Origin: Amoebidium appalachense
Lineage: Eukaryota; Ichthyosporea
Assembly: GCA_963693365.1 (NCBI GenBank)
Contig: CAVNZM010000002.1
Coordinates: forward strand, 3,658,001 to 3,722,000
DNA length: 64,000 bases
Direction: 5' to 3'
Shown here: one piece after another, positions 13,050 through 27,959 of the stretch
Numbering within the stretch: position 1 is the stretch's first letter
How the letters are laid out: every line of letters starts with the position of its first letter
Notes under the pieces: model-generated
Seen by the model: the letters and a program-made list of their open reading frames with translations, nothing else
Told to the model about the DNA's origin: nothing
Database searches by the model: none
Made by a program: the position numbers and the translations under genes

Positions 13050-13445
13050 AGTGGATGTGGCGTGTGTGTAATTGAAAACGGTGTGATATAACGCATTGTA
13101 GATATACTTTACTTTCTGCACTTTTCGCGCGATCTGAAATTGGTTGGGTTGGGTGAAGGTGTCTGTAGAGGGTACCCGTTTTTAGAACCGGGTTTCCAAA
13201 AATTCTGGACTTTTGCTTTAGTTTTTTGTTGTTTGGTGGTTATTCGTAGGTTTCTGGTATACACGAGTTTCAGGAATGAAGGCAAATATGGTTTAAAGTT
13301 TTGACGCAGCAAATTTTTGTATAGTAGTTCCTCTTTGCAAATTCTATATTCCAGTAAAACCCCGAAAAACGTGCTCCTTGTAAAAGCTTTTTTATTTTTT
13401 GAGTATGATTAATACGAGTTACTGAGAGAATGGCAGAGTAGGCGG

Positions 13446-13491
<46 letters not shown>

Positions 13492-14144
13492 GTATGAGTA
13501 TTGCGAAAATTGTTATGTGCAATTCAGCGCGATTTTAAGCCAAAGTCATGGAAACACACCTTGATTATCGTTTAACTGAGAACAGTGTTGTGTTTATAGG
13601 CCATAATGTTTAAGGTGCCAATAAGAATAACGGACTACTATTTAAGTAATTTGACACTGATACGTAAACGGATCCAAATAAAATTGTGTGCCGAGAGAAA
13701 ATGAGTTTCAATCAATGGGTGGATTCGACTCGAGACCCCCCCCCCCCCCCCCCGGTGGGGGGGTCTGAATGATGCGCCCACACACATATACATATCCACA
13801 CACACGCAAACACACACGTGCGCGCACCCACAGACAACAGAGCGCACATCCATGCCATATGCCGGGTGTACACATGCCTGCACTCGCGCGGTCACACACA
13901 TAACACTTACAGAAGCACACACCCCTCACCCACACACAAGCGCACATGCGTGCGCCCATACAGGCGCAGACAAACTGAATCTACACCGAAATATGTGCAC
14001 AATAGTCACACACTTGCAAACAGAATAAACGCGTTTTGCCCCCACACAGCCACACATACACACACCTTGCATGCGAGCACAGAGTAGAATTATTTGCGCT
14101 AACAACCCAGATATTTCGTCAAAGCGGAAAAAATTCTTTTTAAG

Positions 14145-14188
<44 letters not shown>

Positions 14189-14523
14189 CCCCCCCCCTCC
14201 ACCCCCGCTTCACGCCAGCAAGCACACACACGAAAATACAAAGAGAAAGGAGGGGAAATGATTATGGAAGAGGTTCAGCTCCCAACACCCACCTCAAGCC
14301 ACCTTCTGTGGGGATGTTGGGTTTACCTTTATGAGGGATTCGAAGATTATGTGATATGCGATATAAGATGCTTCAACAGTTCCGAGTCTTCCCTTTACAT
14401 CATTTTGCCGCACAATTTAAACCAAACGCCAATAAGTTGTGCGGCATTCATTGCACGTCTATTTTTTTGGTTAAGTGGTAGGTTGCACCAGCTCCCAGAG
14501 TTTCGAACTTTGCAGCAGGCCTA

Positions 14524-14560
<37 letters not shown>

Positions 14561-15280
14561 TCCCGCCTCCCCCTTTCCCCTCCCCCACCCAACCCTCCTC
14601 GCCTCCCCCCCTCCCCCTCCCCCCCCCCCCCCCTTCCCCCTCTTCCCCCCCACACCCTCCTCTCCTTACCCTCCAACCCACCTTGCCTCCCCCTCCCCCT
14701 CCCCCTCCCCCCCCCCCCCCCCCCCCCCCTCCCTCCTCCTGGGGGTGCCTTCTTCATGTGCGTCCAGTGTCTTTGTTATTTTTCTGCTCGGCAATGGTAG
14801 CAAAACGGTCCCCTCCCCCCCCCCTCCCTCCTGCTACTAATTATCAAATCTGCTCAACCCCAACACTACCCCAACTGTGCACATGCGAGCTTTTATCTTA
14901 TTTGGCATAAGGTGCACATGCGCATGTCTGGAAGTCACGTGTCATAATAATAGGCTATTTTTGTACATGTTCCACGGTGCCGTGCCTTTGCACGCATGCG
15001 AACGTGTGCACTAGCGAGCCTTAAATTAGTATTTACCAAGTTCTTCGAACCTTTGTAGTTAAAAGTTAAATTTGATGCCTATTTATAATTGCTACAGTGG
15101 CTTCAAAGTTACGTAATGCCCCCACATGTGCATGTCCGTAAGTTAACTGCAGAAACTCAATCTGCTATTCCGTGGCGCTTGGGTATACTCGGCTGGGAAA
15201 AAGGACCCTTATGTGATGCCTATTTACAATGCAAGGCCACTGGTGGTACCACTGCTACATTTCCTATGTCCTGGGTAGAG

Positions 15281-15313
<33 letters not shown>

Positions 15314-15390
15314 CCATATTTCTGTATGTACTTCGTTAGAAACCTCCCCTGCCACATTTCCGTATGTACCAAAGATGTGCCAGGGCTAGA

Positions 15391-15433
<43 letters not shown>

Positions 15434-16101
15434 CCCCCCCCTCGGGGTACATTTTCGATACCTACTTCAAGTTGGTAGAATCCCGCCTGGCATTTTATCG
15501 CATATACTGATTAGAATCCCTCCCCCTCCACTACGGAAAATTGTAAAAACCCACAAATGTACGTGCGTGTGTTCACTTGACCTCGTGACGTGTATACGAG
15601 TGTGCTCCTGAGTGTTTGCATGTGAGTGTGTACGTGGTGTGTGTATACGTGTGCGAGCTTGTACACATCCTGTTAAACTTCAAATTGCTTTTTATTTATC
15701 CAACACATTATAAAAATCCTCCAAATTACATGACTTGTGACGCTGCAGCGGTATAGATATGTCTGCATGTATATGCTTAATTATATAGTACACGGATACA
15801 GTAGAAGGAAAATGCATACAAATGTCGTCGTTTCACCTGCCATTGTTCCATAATAGTATGATAACAATCACATACTTCCTTATTAGCACAGCAAGATGTC
15901 CTTCGGAACTCCCAATAATACTTCTGTCATACAGCATTGACAATGACATACACATACATGCAACATCGGTTCGAATATTTTTATAAATTTTATTAACCGG
16001 CGGTAAATAATAAAAAAATATATTCTTTTTGGCTGCATGCGGAAGTAGCAACGCTCACTTGTGGCCCAATTGAGACTCCAGGTATTCCCGGTGCACTGTG
16101 A

Positions 16102-16160
<59 letters not shown>

Positions 16161-16871
16161 ATTCGTGCGTGTCTGTGAGCGCATGTCTTTGGATGTGTGT
16201 GTGGATGAGTACAAGGGTGGGTGTGTGTTAATGCCCGAGCACCCCCTCGATCCTGCATGCGTGCTAACAGGCAGACACACCCATTCCCATATGTAGCAAC
16301 AGGATGGTACTCGTTTTCATGAGTCACCAACTAATGACTTCTACACAACTTCGGCCTCTTCTAGGCAATGGCAAAACCCCATGTACGATCCATGGTCGTT
16401 TGTTTAGAAGGCACTATAAGTCCCTTCACACCTCGCCTGATTCATTCTGTAAAAGGGGAGACGCCCCCCTCCCACCCCACCCACCCCACCCCCCCTCCCC
16501 TCATTGCACATGACCCAGCCGATGAGTTTGAATGCTTGCGTGTGCATGTATATGCCAGCTGGAAGGGGGGAGGGGGGTGGGTGGAGCGGAAAGGGGGGGG
16601 GGGGAGGGGGGGGAAGGGGGGGGGGGAAGGAGAGAGAGAAGGGAGATAGAATCCAATCCAGAGTGCAAAGAACACATTCATAACGAACAACACAATGAAA
16701 AAATTTGCATACACAGGCGGAGCCCATCCTCGGGGAAGGGGTGGGAAAAAAGGGGGGGGGGGGGGTATGCGTTAGAGGGTTGGAAATATGGAGGAGACAA
16801 CAAAGAGCAACATCAAAAACGTCACAAAATGAGAAGCGTGCAAGGGGGGGGGAGGAGGGGGGGGGAAGGGG
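13050..16871. other. Repeat-rich spacer without recognised gene
   Basis: Contains a pure G42 run (13449-13490), poly-C at about 14146-14187, 14530-14558 and 14701-14739, two C blocks at 15282-15312 and 15393-15440, and a GT run (16109-16154). There is also a G-rich block (16562-16645) and two SINE-like copies at its right end. The unique pieces between them gave no exon with family motifs on either strand. Confidence 0.7.
16655..16852 (-). repeat. Two SINE-like repeat copies
   Basis: Two minus-strand copies follow each other. The first (16655-16735) contains GAACACATTCAT and begins, on its own strand, with GAGGATGGGCTC. The second (16766-16852) matches the copy at 829-989 through GTATGCGTTAGAGGGTTGG and ends in poly-G on the plus strand (poly-C on its own). 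Confidence 0.6.
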
Positions 16872-17344
16872 TCACATACCAGCCAGACACTCCATGGAGC
16901 AGTATTTGAAGGTGAGCCGCTCAAAGGGGGTGACCCCCTTGAGATCCATACCGCAGTTAAAGCAGCCCCCTGATTGGACAGCAACCAGTGTTAAAACTGC
17001 AGACTACAACGCCACAAGTGGACTACACATGCGCTTTCGCGCCTTGCCATCCCTCTCCCCTGCCCTCTCCATCTCCCTCCCCCCCCCCCCTCCCCCTCTG
17101 TCTCTCAAACAAGGAAAGGACGGGGGGGGGGGGGGGGGGGGACATGGATGCTGCAAGCAGGAGGCACATGCATGCACTTGACTAGAATACACAACGTGAC
17201 CTAGTAACTGAGTGAGTGAGAGAGGGGGCTTGGGGGGGGGGGGGGGGGGGGGGTTGACATCGACTACTATATCGAGTGCACATTTGTCTGTTTGAATGAC
17301 AGGGGGGTGTAGCCTGGGTACCGTGTGTGTGTGTGGGTAAATGT

Positions 17345-17388
<44 letters not shown>

Positions 17389-17531
17389 ATGGTGGCATTT
17401 GTAGTGCTGGGTGGGGATAGGGGGGAGAAGGCGAGGATAATAGGGGGTGCCCGTAGATGTGAGCGAGTGATTGGGTGCATGTGTGTGTGTCGAAAAGCCA
17501 CATCGATGTAAATCTCTACTTATCTACATGT

Positions 17532-17584
<53 letters not shown>

Positions 17585-17658
17585 TGTGTATGTGTGTGTG
17601 TGTGTGTGGGAGTACGCCTGTGTGCGTATGTGTGCGCGTGCCTCTCTCTCTCACTCTA

Positions 17659-17705
<47 letters not shown>

Positions 17706-17720
17706 ACATTTCCCCCTGGG

Positions 17721-17814
<94 letters not shown>

Positions 17815-17830
17815 ACACACATTTCCCCCT

Positions 17831-17911
<81 letters not shown>

Positions 17912-18383
17912 CTGCATGTGTGGATATGTGCATGTGTGTGCATATGTGTGTCCACATGTGTGCATGTGTATACGTGTGCACATGTATGTGTGCATTTGTG
18001 TTTGCCACCTACCGGGGGGTGGCTGCCTGCCCTGCAGTGACATCTGCCTGGCCCTCTCCTTCTTCTGATTGGCTAGCTCCTGCTGCCTCTTTTCTGCTGC
18101 CAGTGCTCTCTTCTCTCTCTCCGTCATCACTTTCTGTCACACATAACCCAACACATTCTATCGTTAGTTTCAACTCTGAACTAGGTTAAGTTTTTTCTGA
18201 TACACAACCAACACACTTTATAGTTATTCTCCATCCCAGAGCCAGGTTCTTGCTAACACACCAGCAGCCCAGCACACTCTTTTCCACCCTGGACTGGAGT
18301 CTCAATGTCATGAACAGTCTCATTACTTTCTTTATAACCCACACTTTGACTGTGCTCATATCATGTCCCCTTCCTCTCGCTTA

Positions 18384-18426
<43 letters not shown>

Positions 18427-18633
18427 CGCAACCACACACCCACACACACACCCACACACCTTCTCCCCTCACACACACACCCTTTCTCCTCTCTCTCGCT
18501 ACCATACATCTTGACACACATGCTCACAGAAGCCAAAACAGACAAAAAACCAATCCATCCACCTAACCACCGACCCCACCTTCCCCTCCCCCTTCCCCTC
18601 CCCCCCCCCCTCCCCCTCCCCTCCCCCCCCCCC

Positions 18634-18664
<31 letters not shown>

Positions 18665-18942
18665 AAAAAAAAAAAAGAAAAAAAAAAACAAGAAAAAAAA
18701 ACACCCACCCACCTGCTTTGTTGCTGCTGTTGCCTGCTGTGCTCGTGCCTGTGCTTCTTCCTGCGCCTTGATTTGCTGCTCGGCTGCCTGGAGATACACA
18801 AAACGTTACACGTGGGCACAATAACAAATTGCTTGCGGAAATGTAGCTTAAAAAATTGGTGAAATTATTCGATTCGGCTAGGTATACCAAGTAGCCTGTC
18901 CAAGTTTTGACGGATTCTTTTTTCTTTTTTTTTTTTTTTTTT

Positions 18943-18973
<31 letters not shown>

Positions 18974-19126
18974 TTGGAGGAGGGGGTGGTTCGGGAAAGG
19001 TGAAATATACAGCAAGAAACACAGAACACACGAAGAACGGCGTGTAGATCATAAGAAGGAATGCAAAGGTGCACATCCAGATAGCACAAATTAGGGAAGG
19101 AGAGGGGGGAGAAGGAAGGGCTGAAG

Positions 19127-19158
<32 letters not shown>

Positions 19159-20464
19159 TGGTGGTGGTGGTTGGGGGGAGGGGGGCGGGAGGGGGGGGGG
19201 GGGGGGGGAGGGAGGGACGGGAGGGGAGGGGGGGGGGGGGGGGGGGGGGATATTGTTGGAGGAAGCAGTACCTCTCTCTCCTTTTCGACCTTCTTCTTCT
19301 CTCGTTTCTTCTCCTGCTCCTTCTTGCGCTTTGCTTTGAGTTTTTCCGCTTTGGCCTTAGCAATGGCCTCCTTTTCGGCCTTTTCAGCTTCAACTTCGGG
19401 GGTGAGAGGACTCGGAACACACGCCTGGAAGGACGGAAGGGAGGTGGGAAGGAAGGGAGAGGAATGAAGGAGTGAAAGGAAGAGGAGATGTGTTGTGGGT
19501 GTGTTGCGTTTGTGTGGGTGGATGGGTGGTGGAGGTGGGGGTGGGGGTGGGGGGGTGAGCGGGGGGGAGGGAAGAGCGGGTGGGGAGAAGGGCAGAGAGA
19601 GAGGGAAGAATTGGCTGAAGTGGGAGGGAGAGAGAAAAAGAAAAGGCAGGTATGTGTGTGGGTGTGGGTGAACGTGTGTGTAAATGTGTGGGTGTGCATG
19701 AGTGAGCAAGCAAGTTTGTGAGGGTAAAAAAATCGAGTAAGCGAGTGAGTGAGCGAGTGAGTGAGTGAGTGAGTGAGTGAGTGAGTGAGTGAGTGAGTGA
19801 GTGAGTGAGTGAGTGAGTGAGTGAGTGAGTGAGTGAGTGAGTGAGTGAGTGAGTGAGTGAGTGAGTGAGTGAGTGCGTGTGGGCGACCACACGCCTGCCT
19901 GTGTGCATATTGGTGTGAATGGCGATGGTGTTTCAAAATGTCTGTTACTTTGCTTACCATCTACCAAATAAGGGCACATGCTTGGGCCATAAAGGCACAT
20001 GAAACATCTATCACATAGGGAAATACCCTACCAATGCCTTATCACCTACCACTAAGACCACTAAGGGACATATCAGATGTACCCAAAAAACCAGTTAAAG
20101 CATACAGCACCATTACCAGATAAGGTCATATCATACAATTATAAAACAACGGCATACCACACCAATACCAAATAAGACAACTAAGGGCATGCAATAGCAT
20201 TACCATACCATGTAAGGGTATTACACACCATTACCAAATACAGGCGTACCATTACCATATAAAGGCATACCATAACCATATAAGGGCATATCATAACCAA
20301 ATAAGGGCAAACTATTACCATAAAAAGGCATACCATCACCATATAAGGGCATACCTTTGCATAGTCCCATTGGTCAGGCCTCCTACCCATGTGTCTGCGG
20401 AATGCATCTCTTGCGTCTTTCTCCTTAACCACTGTATCAAAACCCCCACCAGTCAGCCAGACAT

Positions 20465-20498
<34 letters not shown>

Positions 20499-21604
20499 AC
20501 CACCACCACCACCACCTGTCTTTCCCTCCGACACACACTCCAACCCCGGTGTTTTCATCCTGTAAACCAATCCATCGAATTAAAGCCGAGTGCTTGAACG
20601 GATTCTACGTTGCCACTATTGTGCAGTCCTCGGGGGAATGGGAGGAGGAGGAAGAAGAGGAAGACAGATGGGTGGTAGCGGTGGTGTGTTTTTTTTTTTT
20701 TTTTCGGGGGGGGGGGGAGGGGGGGGAGGGCACAACGTACACAGATTGCCCCTTTGCATCTGTAGGGTTCACCCACTTTGTACTGTCGTCGACACTCAAA
20801 GCAATATCATTCTCCTTATTTCTTTTTCAGGTCTCGCCCCATTTCTTTCCATCACCCACATCCACTTGTTCTATCATTTTCCTTCTTCCTACCCTTCATC
20901 CTGCGTCCTGCTGGCTCCTTAACGTTAACAAACAATTTATCCGTGACGGACAGCAGTCCCCCGGGGACGCGCAACACCGGGGGGAGGGGGAGGAAGAGGG
21001 GGCATTTTGTAAGTCGGTGTGTGTGTGTGTGTGTGTGTGTGCGGGAGGGGGGGTATTCATTTTTCTTTTCTTTTCTTTTCTCTTCCTTTTTTAAGGGGGA
21101 GGGGGGGAAATGAGTCGTGCACTCTTTCAGGGGGGAGGGGGGGAGGATGGGGGTCTTGCTTACAGAGGTAGGGGACTCGGACTCTGTAGTCTTTGACTGT
21201 TGGATCGGCCCCCAGGTTTAGAAGGAATGTGACCAATGAGGCATGGCCGTTAAAACTGGCGCAGTGTAGGAGTGTCCACCCATTGGGCTCATACAAAACG
21301 TTCAGATCCCTGGAATGGGGGGGAGGGGGTTGGGAGGAGGGAGGGAGGCAGGCAGGGGGGAGGGAGGGAGGGAGGGAGGGAGGGAGGGAGGGAGACAGGG
21401 AGGGAAGGACGGAGGAGGACGGAGGGGGAAGGAGGGGGTACCGGAAGTGATGCAGGGGGATGGGAGTGGGACAGGAGACAATTTGGGAGGGGGGAGGGGG
21501 GTTCATGGTCTGTTAACACTTTCTTTAGGCTGCACTGATTATGTACAGGCACTATCGAACACGTGTTGTAACCGTACACGCAGCACGCACGTGGGCACGC
21601 ACGC

Positions 21605-21688
<84 letters not shown>

Positions 21689-21713
21689 GTGTGTACGCAT
21701 GCACGCATGCACG

Positions 21714-21744
<31 letters not shown>

Positions 21745-22449
21745 GTGTACATGCACAACTGTATGTGTCTGTGTTAGTCTCTTTCTTTCATTCCTTTATC
21801 TTTATTTTTTTCCTGTTCAAATTTCTCTGGTCAACCAACAGCCATTTCGGCTATCTTGTTTGCGCACTTAGGCTGCTGTTAATTCGATACATTCCATTAT
21901 CTAATCATTTTTCATTTCATAGTGAGAAACCACAATTTTTCCGGGAGGGGGGAGGGGGGGTATTATCTAGGCAGAACTATAATCAGCGAGGGGGAGAGGG
22001 GGGAGGGGAGAGGATTGAGCGGGAAAAAAGGGGGGGGGGGGGGAGGGGAGGGAGGGAATCCTACCCAGAAAAATCGCCCGGTGCATCCTCCTCATCCCCC
22101 CCCTCCTCATCGCTTCCCTCCTCACCCACTGTCATGCCCAACCCTTCCTTCAACCCGTTCAAGTCCCCATTTTCACACGCCACATATGCGGCATCTTTCT
22201 CCTTCCCTTTTGGTGTAGGCGATAAACCCCCCCCACCACCACCTATCCTTTGATGTTCGGCAATATTTTCAAGCATAGACCCCCCTGTACGTAGTTGAAT
22301 TTGCGCTGCTTGGTAGCCCCCTGTGGGGTCATCCGAGCACACGCTGTCAATGTCGAGGTCTGTGGTGGTGTCGCTGGCCATTGCAATTACGGATGTCGAT
22401 GCAGACCCCCCCACTCTGGGAGGATCAGTTGTTAGAACACATGGTCCCC

Positions 22450-22484
<35 letters not shown>

Positions 22485-22682
22485 ACATACACACATACAC
22501 ACACATACGCACACCCAGTCTGTAAGCCACATGTCTCGGCTTTTTTGGCTCTCTGTCACATGCAGCAACATAGCGCCGCCCCCAGGGAGGGGAGGCGGGG
22601 AGGGGCATAGGTTGGAGGAAAGAAAGCTAATGAAAAGAGGTGAAAGCGGAAATTTTCGGAGTGTGTTTTTTTTTTTTTTTTT

Positions 22683-22723
<41 letters not shown>

Positions 22724-23700
22724 GGGGGGTTAATACTTGCGCTGTGCAACGGACGGTTCCAACTGACGTAGTAGTGAAGCCGTGAGGGTTGGGGCACCAC
22801 CAGAGGGGGGGTCTTTGCTGGCTGGGGGGGCAGATAGTGTGCACCGCTGTGGGGAACATGTCAGGAGTAAATATCCCTCCCTCCCCCCACTATGCACCCA
22901 CACACCTCCCCCAGGACCCCCCCTCCTCCCCCTCCCCCTCTAAAAAAAAACAAAAAAAAAAACCATTTTGCACCACAACCACTATCACCACCACCAAAAG
23001 AATTACACAACACCAACCCAACCATCAAACCATACTACACAAACCACACTATGACCACTACTATCACCACCGTCTAAGATAAACACTCCCTTAACCAAAC
23101 CCCCCCCCCCCCCTCCCCTCCCTCCCCCTCCCTCTTACAAACATGCACACGCACAACCCCACCAACACGTGCACCCACACCAAAGCCCTACAGGGATTCT
23201 CACTCCAAACCAGCCAGACCAATGAAGCTGATCATGCAGACAACATCATTCCCCTAGGAGGTCAAACTTGCAGAGTACACCTGAAATGTTTCATCCCCCC
23301 CTCCCCCCCCCCCTCCCTTCACCCCCTCCAGCTATTATCAAACGTTTTGCACAGCCTGTTTAAGATCACAAACCGGGCAACAGCCAGAAAGTGGACAATC
23401 TCTAGCGTGGCATAACGAGATTTCGTGTTAATTGCAGATTTCAGCGTAGTGAAGGGGCCATAGGGAGCCGACGGAAGGTGTCGGGTGGGCAGATGCACGA
23501 AAAGAGTCAAACATTATAACTCAAAAAAAAAAAGAAAAAGGGGGGGGGGAGGGGGGGGGGAATGCAAAGCAGGGTGCGAATTACATCTACACGATGAGAA
23601 TCACGGTGCAGAACACAAAAAACGTAATAAAATGCAAAAGCAAGCATGCAAGTCTGCAACATCAGCAACACGTAGTATGCAACAAGCAGAACCCATCATC

Positions 23701-23735
<35 letters not shown>

Positions 23736-23891
23736 GGCGGGGGGACAGTTTTACCTGAGTATTGAATGAACTCTCTTTACCTCCGCAAAGGTTGGTCTTC
23801 TCGTGGTGAAGGGGATGGGGCGCACCTTGGGGTTGGCTGTACGTGTGTGTGTCGTAATGCGTGTGTTTGTGTGTGTGTTTGTGCTTGTGCT

Positions 23892-23938
<47 letters not shown>

Positions 23939-24217
23939 GTGTGCATGCGTGCGCGCGATCGCGTGCATGTGTTTATGTGCCCATATGTCATTGCGTGCAT
24001 GTCTTTGTGAGTGAGTCCAGGGGCACACATGTGTGTGTTTGCATGCCAAAGCGGTAACAAAAGCATTTCCATAAAGGGGGCGCGAAGTACATGTGCAGGT
24101 TTACATATAAGGGTTCTATTGTGCATCGTCAGCGCATCTACATAGTAGGGCACAGAATTCGCCAGAGCCGAGAGGATGATAGGAATGGCGGCAGCACAGT
24201 GGGCAGGGTGGGTGGGT

Positions 24218-24256
<39 letters not shown>

Positions 24257-24457
24257 ACCGACATACACAGCACACACGTACACTTCTATGCATTGCCTTG
24301 GTCGCATCTTCCCGTTCTTTCCCTTCTCATGATTATGTTCTTATTATTGTTTTGAGCAATAGTATCAGTAGCATTATTATTATATGGGGGACGGGAGTGG
24401 GTCGGTTGGGGTTGGGGTGGTTGCAGAGGTTTGGGGTTTTAGGGTTTCGGGGGGGGA

Positions 24458-24488
<31 letters not shown>

Positions 24489-25113
24489 AGGGGGGGGGAA
24501 CCTCTTTGGAAAGCACCCTCGTCCTTCTTTCCAGAGCCGAAGAAGTATCTTGCATTGACACTGGGGGCACCAACGAAAACCTGTGTCCGTGGGGACATGG
24601 GGCCCGGGGGGGGGGGGGGGGGGGGGGGGGGCAGGAGAAGGAACCGTGAATAGAGAACGGTGTTAGGGGAAGAGGAGGAGGGGGGAGGGAGGGGGGGTAG
24701 AGCAAAAAAACATAGTGCCAGGTACAATATTGATACAACGAAAAAAAATAAAAAACTAATAACAGGCTGAGGGCCAACAAAAATTCAAGCACGCAGTAAC
24801 TTTCGACACCAAGAAAGAAAAAGGGGGCATCATGGCAGTGTGCCGAAAAACTAGTGAGGCAATGGTAGGGGCCAAAAAAAGAAAAAGGAAAACTGTAGAA
24901 TAAGATTTTACTTAAATTTGTGACCGACCAGTGTGTATGCGTCCTTGTTTGAATGATGTGTGGTTTCCACGATAATTCCATCTGCAATATTGGGTTGATC
25001 GGCATGTGTATGTATTGACGAGGGACGGAGGGAGGGTAGGAGGGGGAGGGGAAGGGAGAAGGTGTGGGCAACGAGGGGACGTGGGGAGAGGGGGAAAAAG
25101 GGAGTACCGGGGG

Positions 25114-25151
<38 letters not shown>

Positions 25152-25599
25152 TTACTACTCACCAAGTCGCACTGGCTGAGTGGGTCCTTCCATTCCTTGG
25201 TGAGTAGCAGATAGATGGACTGCGGGGATTTTTCAGAATCAGGGGCGGGGAACGATCAAAGAGCCCCCCTCCCCCCCCACCCCTTTTTTAATATAAGATA
25301 CCAGATACACGGGGTGCATGTGTATGAAGGGGGGGGGGGGGAGGGGGGAGAGGAGGGGGAGGAGAAGGGGAGGGGAGGGGGGGGGGGGGGGGGAGGGGGG
25401 GATATATGCATTGCCACACATAAAATAAATTACAGAACACGAAATCACGTAGGTAGTGCAGGAAGAAGATGCTCGAACAGATCAGGGGGGTCCCAATGTC
25501 TCCACACACACAGAGCACCACTATCACGTCCTCTTATCTTTCTCCCTCCCTGCCCTCCGCCCCTCCCCCTTCGCACGCACACACGCACACATACACACA

Positions 25600-25659
<60 letters not shown>

Positions 25660-26129
25660 CCTCTGCCAGCATAGCCTCATTGTGTCTGCGTATGCTTGCC
25701 CCCGCACTCTTTGGTGCACTGGTACCCGATGCCCCATCTCTCACAGACTGGATCGTGCCGTTCTTCTTTCGCACAACATACCGGTGGATGGTTTTGTGGT
25801 GTGTCACCGTGGTGCCGTCGAAAATGGCTCCGGCAAAGTGCCCACCGCTGAAGGGGGATAGGAGGGAGGGGGAGGGGATATATGCATCAGAAGACGACGA
25901 ACGTGGAAGCCAAGGCACAATAAAAGAAAAGAAAAAAAAGAAAGTAGGGGGGGGGGGGGGGGAAAGCACTCACGCACATCACCCCCCCCCCCCCCCCCTC
26001 CCCCCAAAAAACAAACACACACACAAGCACAGCTAACCAATCACCCACCTACACACCGACCTACACATCCGCACATATTGCACGGAACATAAACGACACC
26101 ATCACTCGAAATACACACATGTGCACACA

Positions 26130-26179
<50 letters not shown>

Positions 26180-26212
26180 AAAACACAGTCCCCCCCCACC
26201 CTCCCCCCCCCT

Positions 26213-26272
<60 letters not shown>

Positions 26273-27831
26273 CGAACCAACATACACACACACACACCCA
26301 TCTACCCCCCCCCCCCCCCCCCCCCCTCCTCCCGCCTGCCCGCCCCTCACACCCACACCCACACACACGTACCTGCACATGAAGATGGCCCACTTTGACT
26401 TCTGTGGAATCTGCCTCAGCCGTCCGAGCCAATCACAGTTGTCCTCTTTCGAACCCTGTGCCCACCATCCTCAATATATGCTGTTCCAACCAAACCCCAT
26501 TCACTCCTCCCCTTCGCATCAAAAACACAAGGAAGCTCATTTTAGGCCAAACAGGCAAGAAACCTAAAGCGGCGAAGGTGAAACGGGAAGGGGATGGGAG
26601 CAGGTTTTTTCTTTTCTTTTCTTTTCTTTTCCTTTTTTTTGGAGGGGGGGGAGGGGGGGGGGGGGGGGGGGAGTATACACAAAAGGGCGGCAACCACATG
26701 AAAAAAACATCCCAAAAGCCCGCAAAAGGAACACGAAACAGAGACGACAACATGATATGCAAACAGAGCCCATCATCATGAGTTTCCTGTGTAGGAAGTG
26801 AGGGGGGGAGGGGGGGGGGGGGGGTTTGAATGCGTCAAAAAGTACGAAGTACACAAGAACAAACGGATAACACGATGCAGAATGCAAGCCATACATAAAG
26901 AGGATGCATAATAAGCAGAGCCCATCCTCAGGGGGGGCCCACGTCATCCACAGTACCCGAGTTTCGACCTATTCCCCTCGTTAACGAAACCCAACTCAGA
27001 TACTGTTTCACTTGAACATGAGTAGGTCACCCGTCTTGATCAGAGACGAGCAGGGTTGCTTATGCAGGGGGGGGGGGGAGGGGGAAGGGGGAGGGCAAAA
27101 AGCAAAATCGACAACAATGTGTGCGTGTGTGGGCATGTGCTGATGCCTCTACATGTGTCCGTGCGCACTTTTCAGGGGGGGGGGGGGGTTGTTGCAACCC
27201 AACCTGCAAAACATGTCGCCAAACATAAAACACCTCCCTCTCGGCATTAGCAAACAGGATCTTTGGTGAGCCACCGTTATTGTTCGTCTGTGCACCGTCA
27301 GAGGATGTAGTGGGGGCCAGCCAGTCTTGGCCCATGGGTTGGGATTCGGTGGGGAGGTCGGTTTCACTGTCGGAGCCAGATATGCTGGACATCTCTGGAA
27401 GGGGATAATGGGGAAGGGGAGGGGGGGGGGGGGGGGGGGGAGGGGAGAAGGGGGGGGGGGGGGAGGGAAATAGGAGAAGAGGAAGGGGGGGGGAGAGGGG
27501 GGGGGGGGGGAGGAGAAGGAGAGGGGGAGAGGGAAGGGGGAGGAAGGGGGGGGGGGGGGGGGGGGGTTAGGACGTGTTGCAGAGAACGAAGAACACATTC
27601 ACGACAAAAACTCAAACAGGTTTTGCCAAACAAAACAAAACAAAACAAAACAACACCCCCCCCCCCCCCCCCCCCCCCCCCCCCATGCACCGCACACACA
27701 CCACCACATATCGAAGAACACACATACGAAAGGACCTGCAACCGCTGACACACCGATACCCCTCTCCCTGCCCACGTATATAACCCCCCCTCCCCCAACC
27801 TCCCCCCCCTCCCCCCCCAACCCTCCCCCCC

Positions 27832-27862
<31 letters not shown>

Positions 27863-27908
27863 CACACACACACACACCCACACCCACCCACCCACCCACA
27901 CACCCACC

Positions 27909-27959
<51 letters not shown>

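Noticed and set aside
19737-19874. (GAGT)n as an internal telomere-like array
   Set aside because: The unit does not resemble known telomeric repeats and lies within an intron; ordinary microsatellite.
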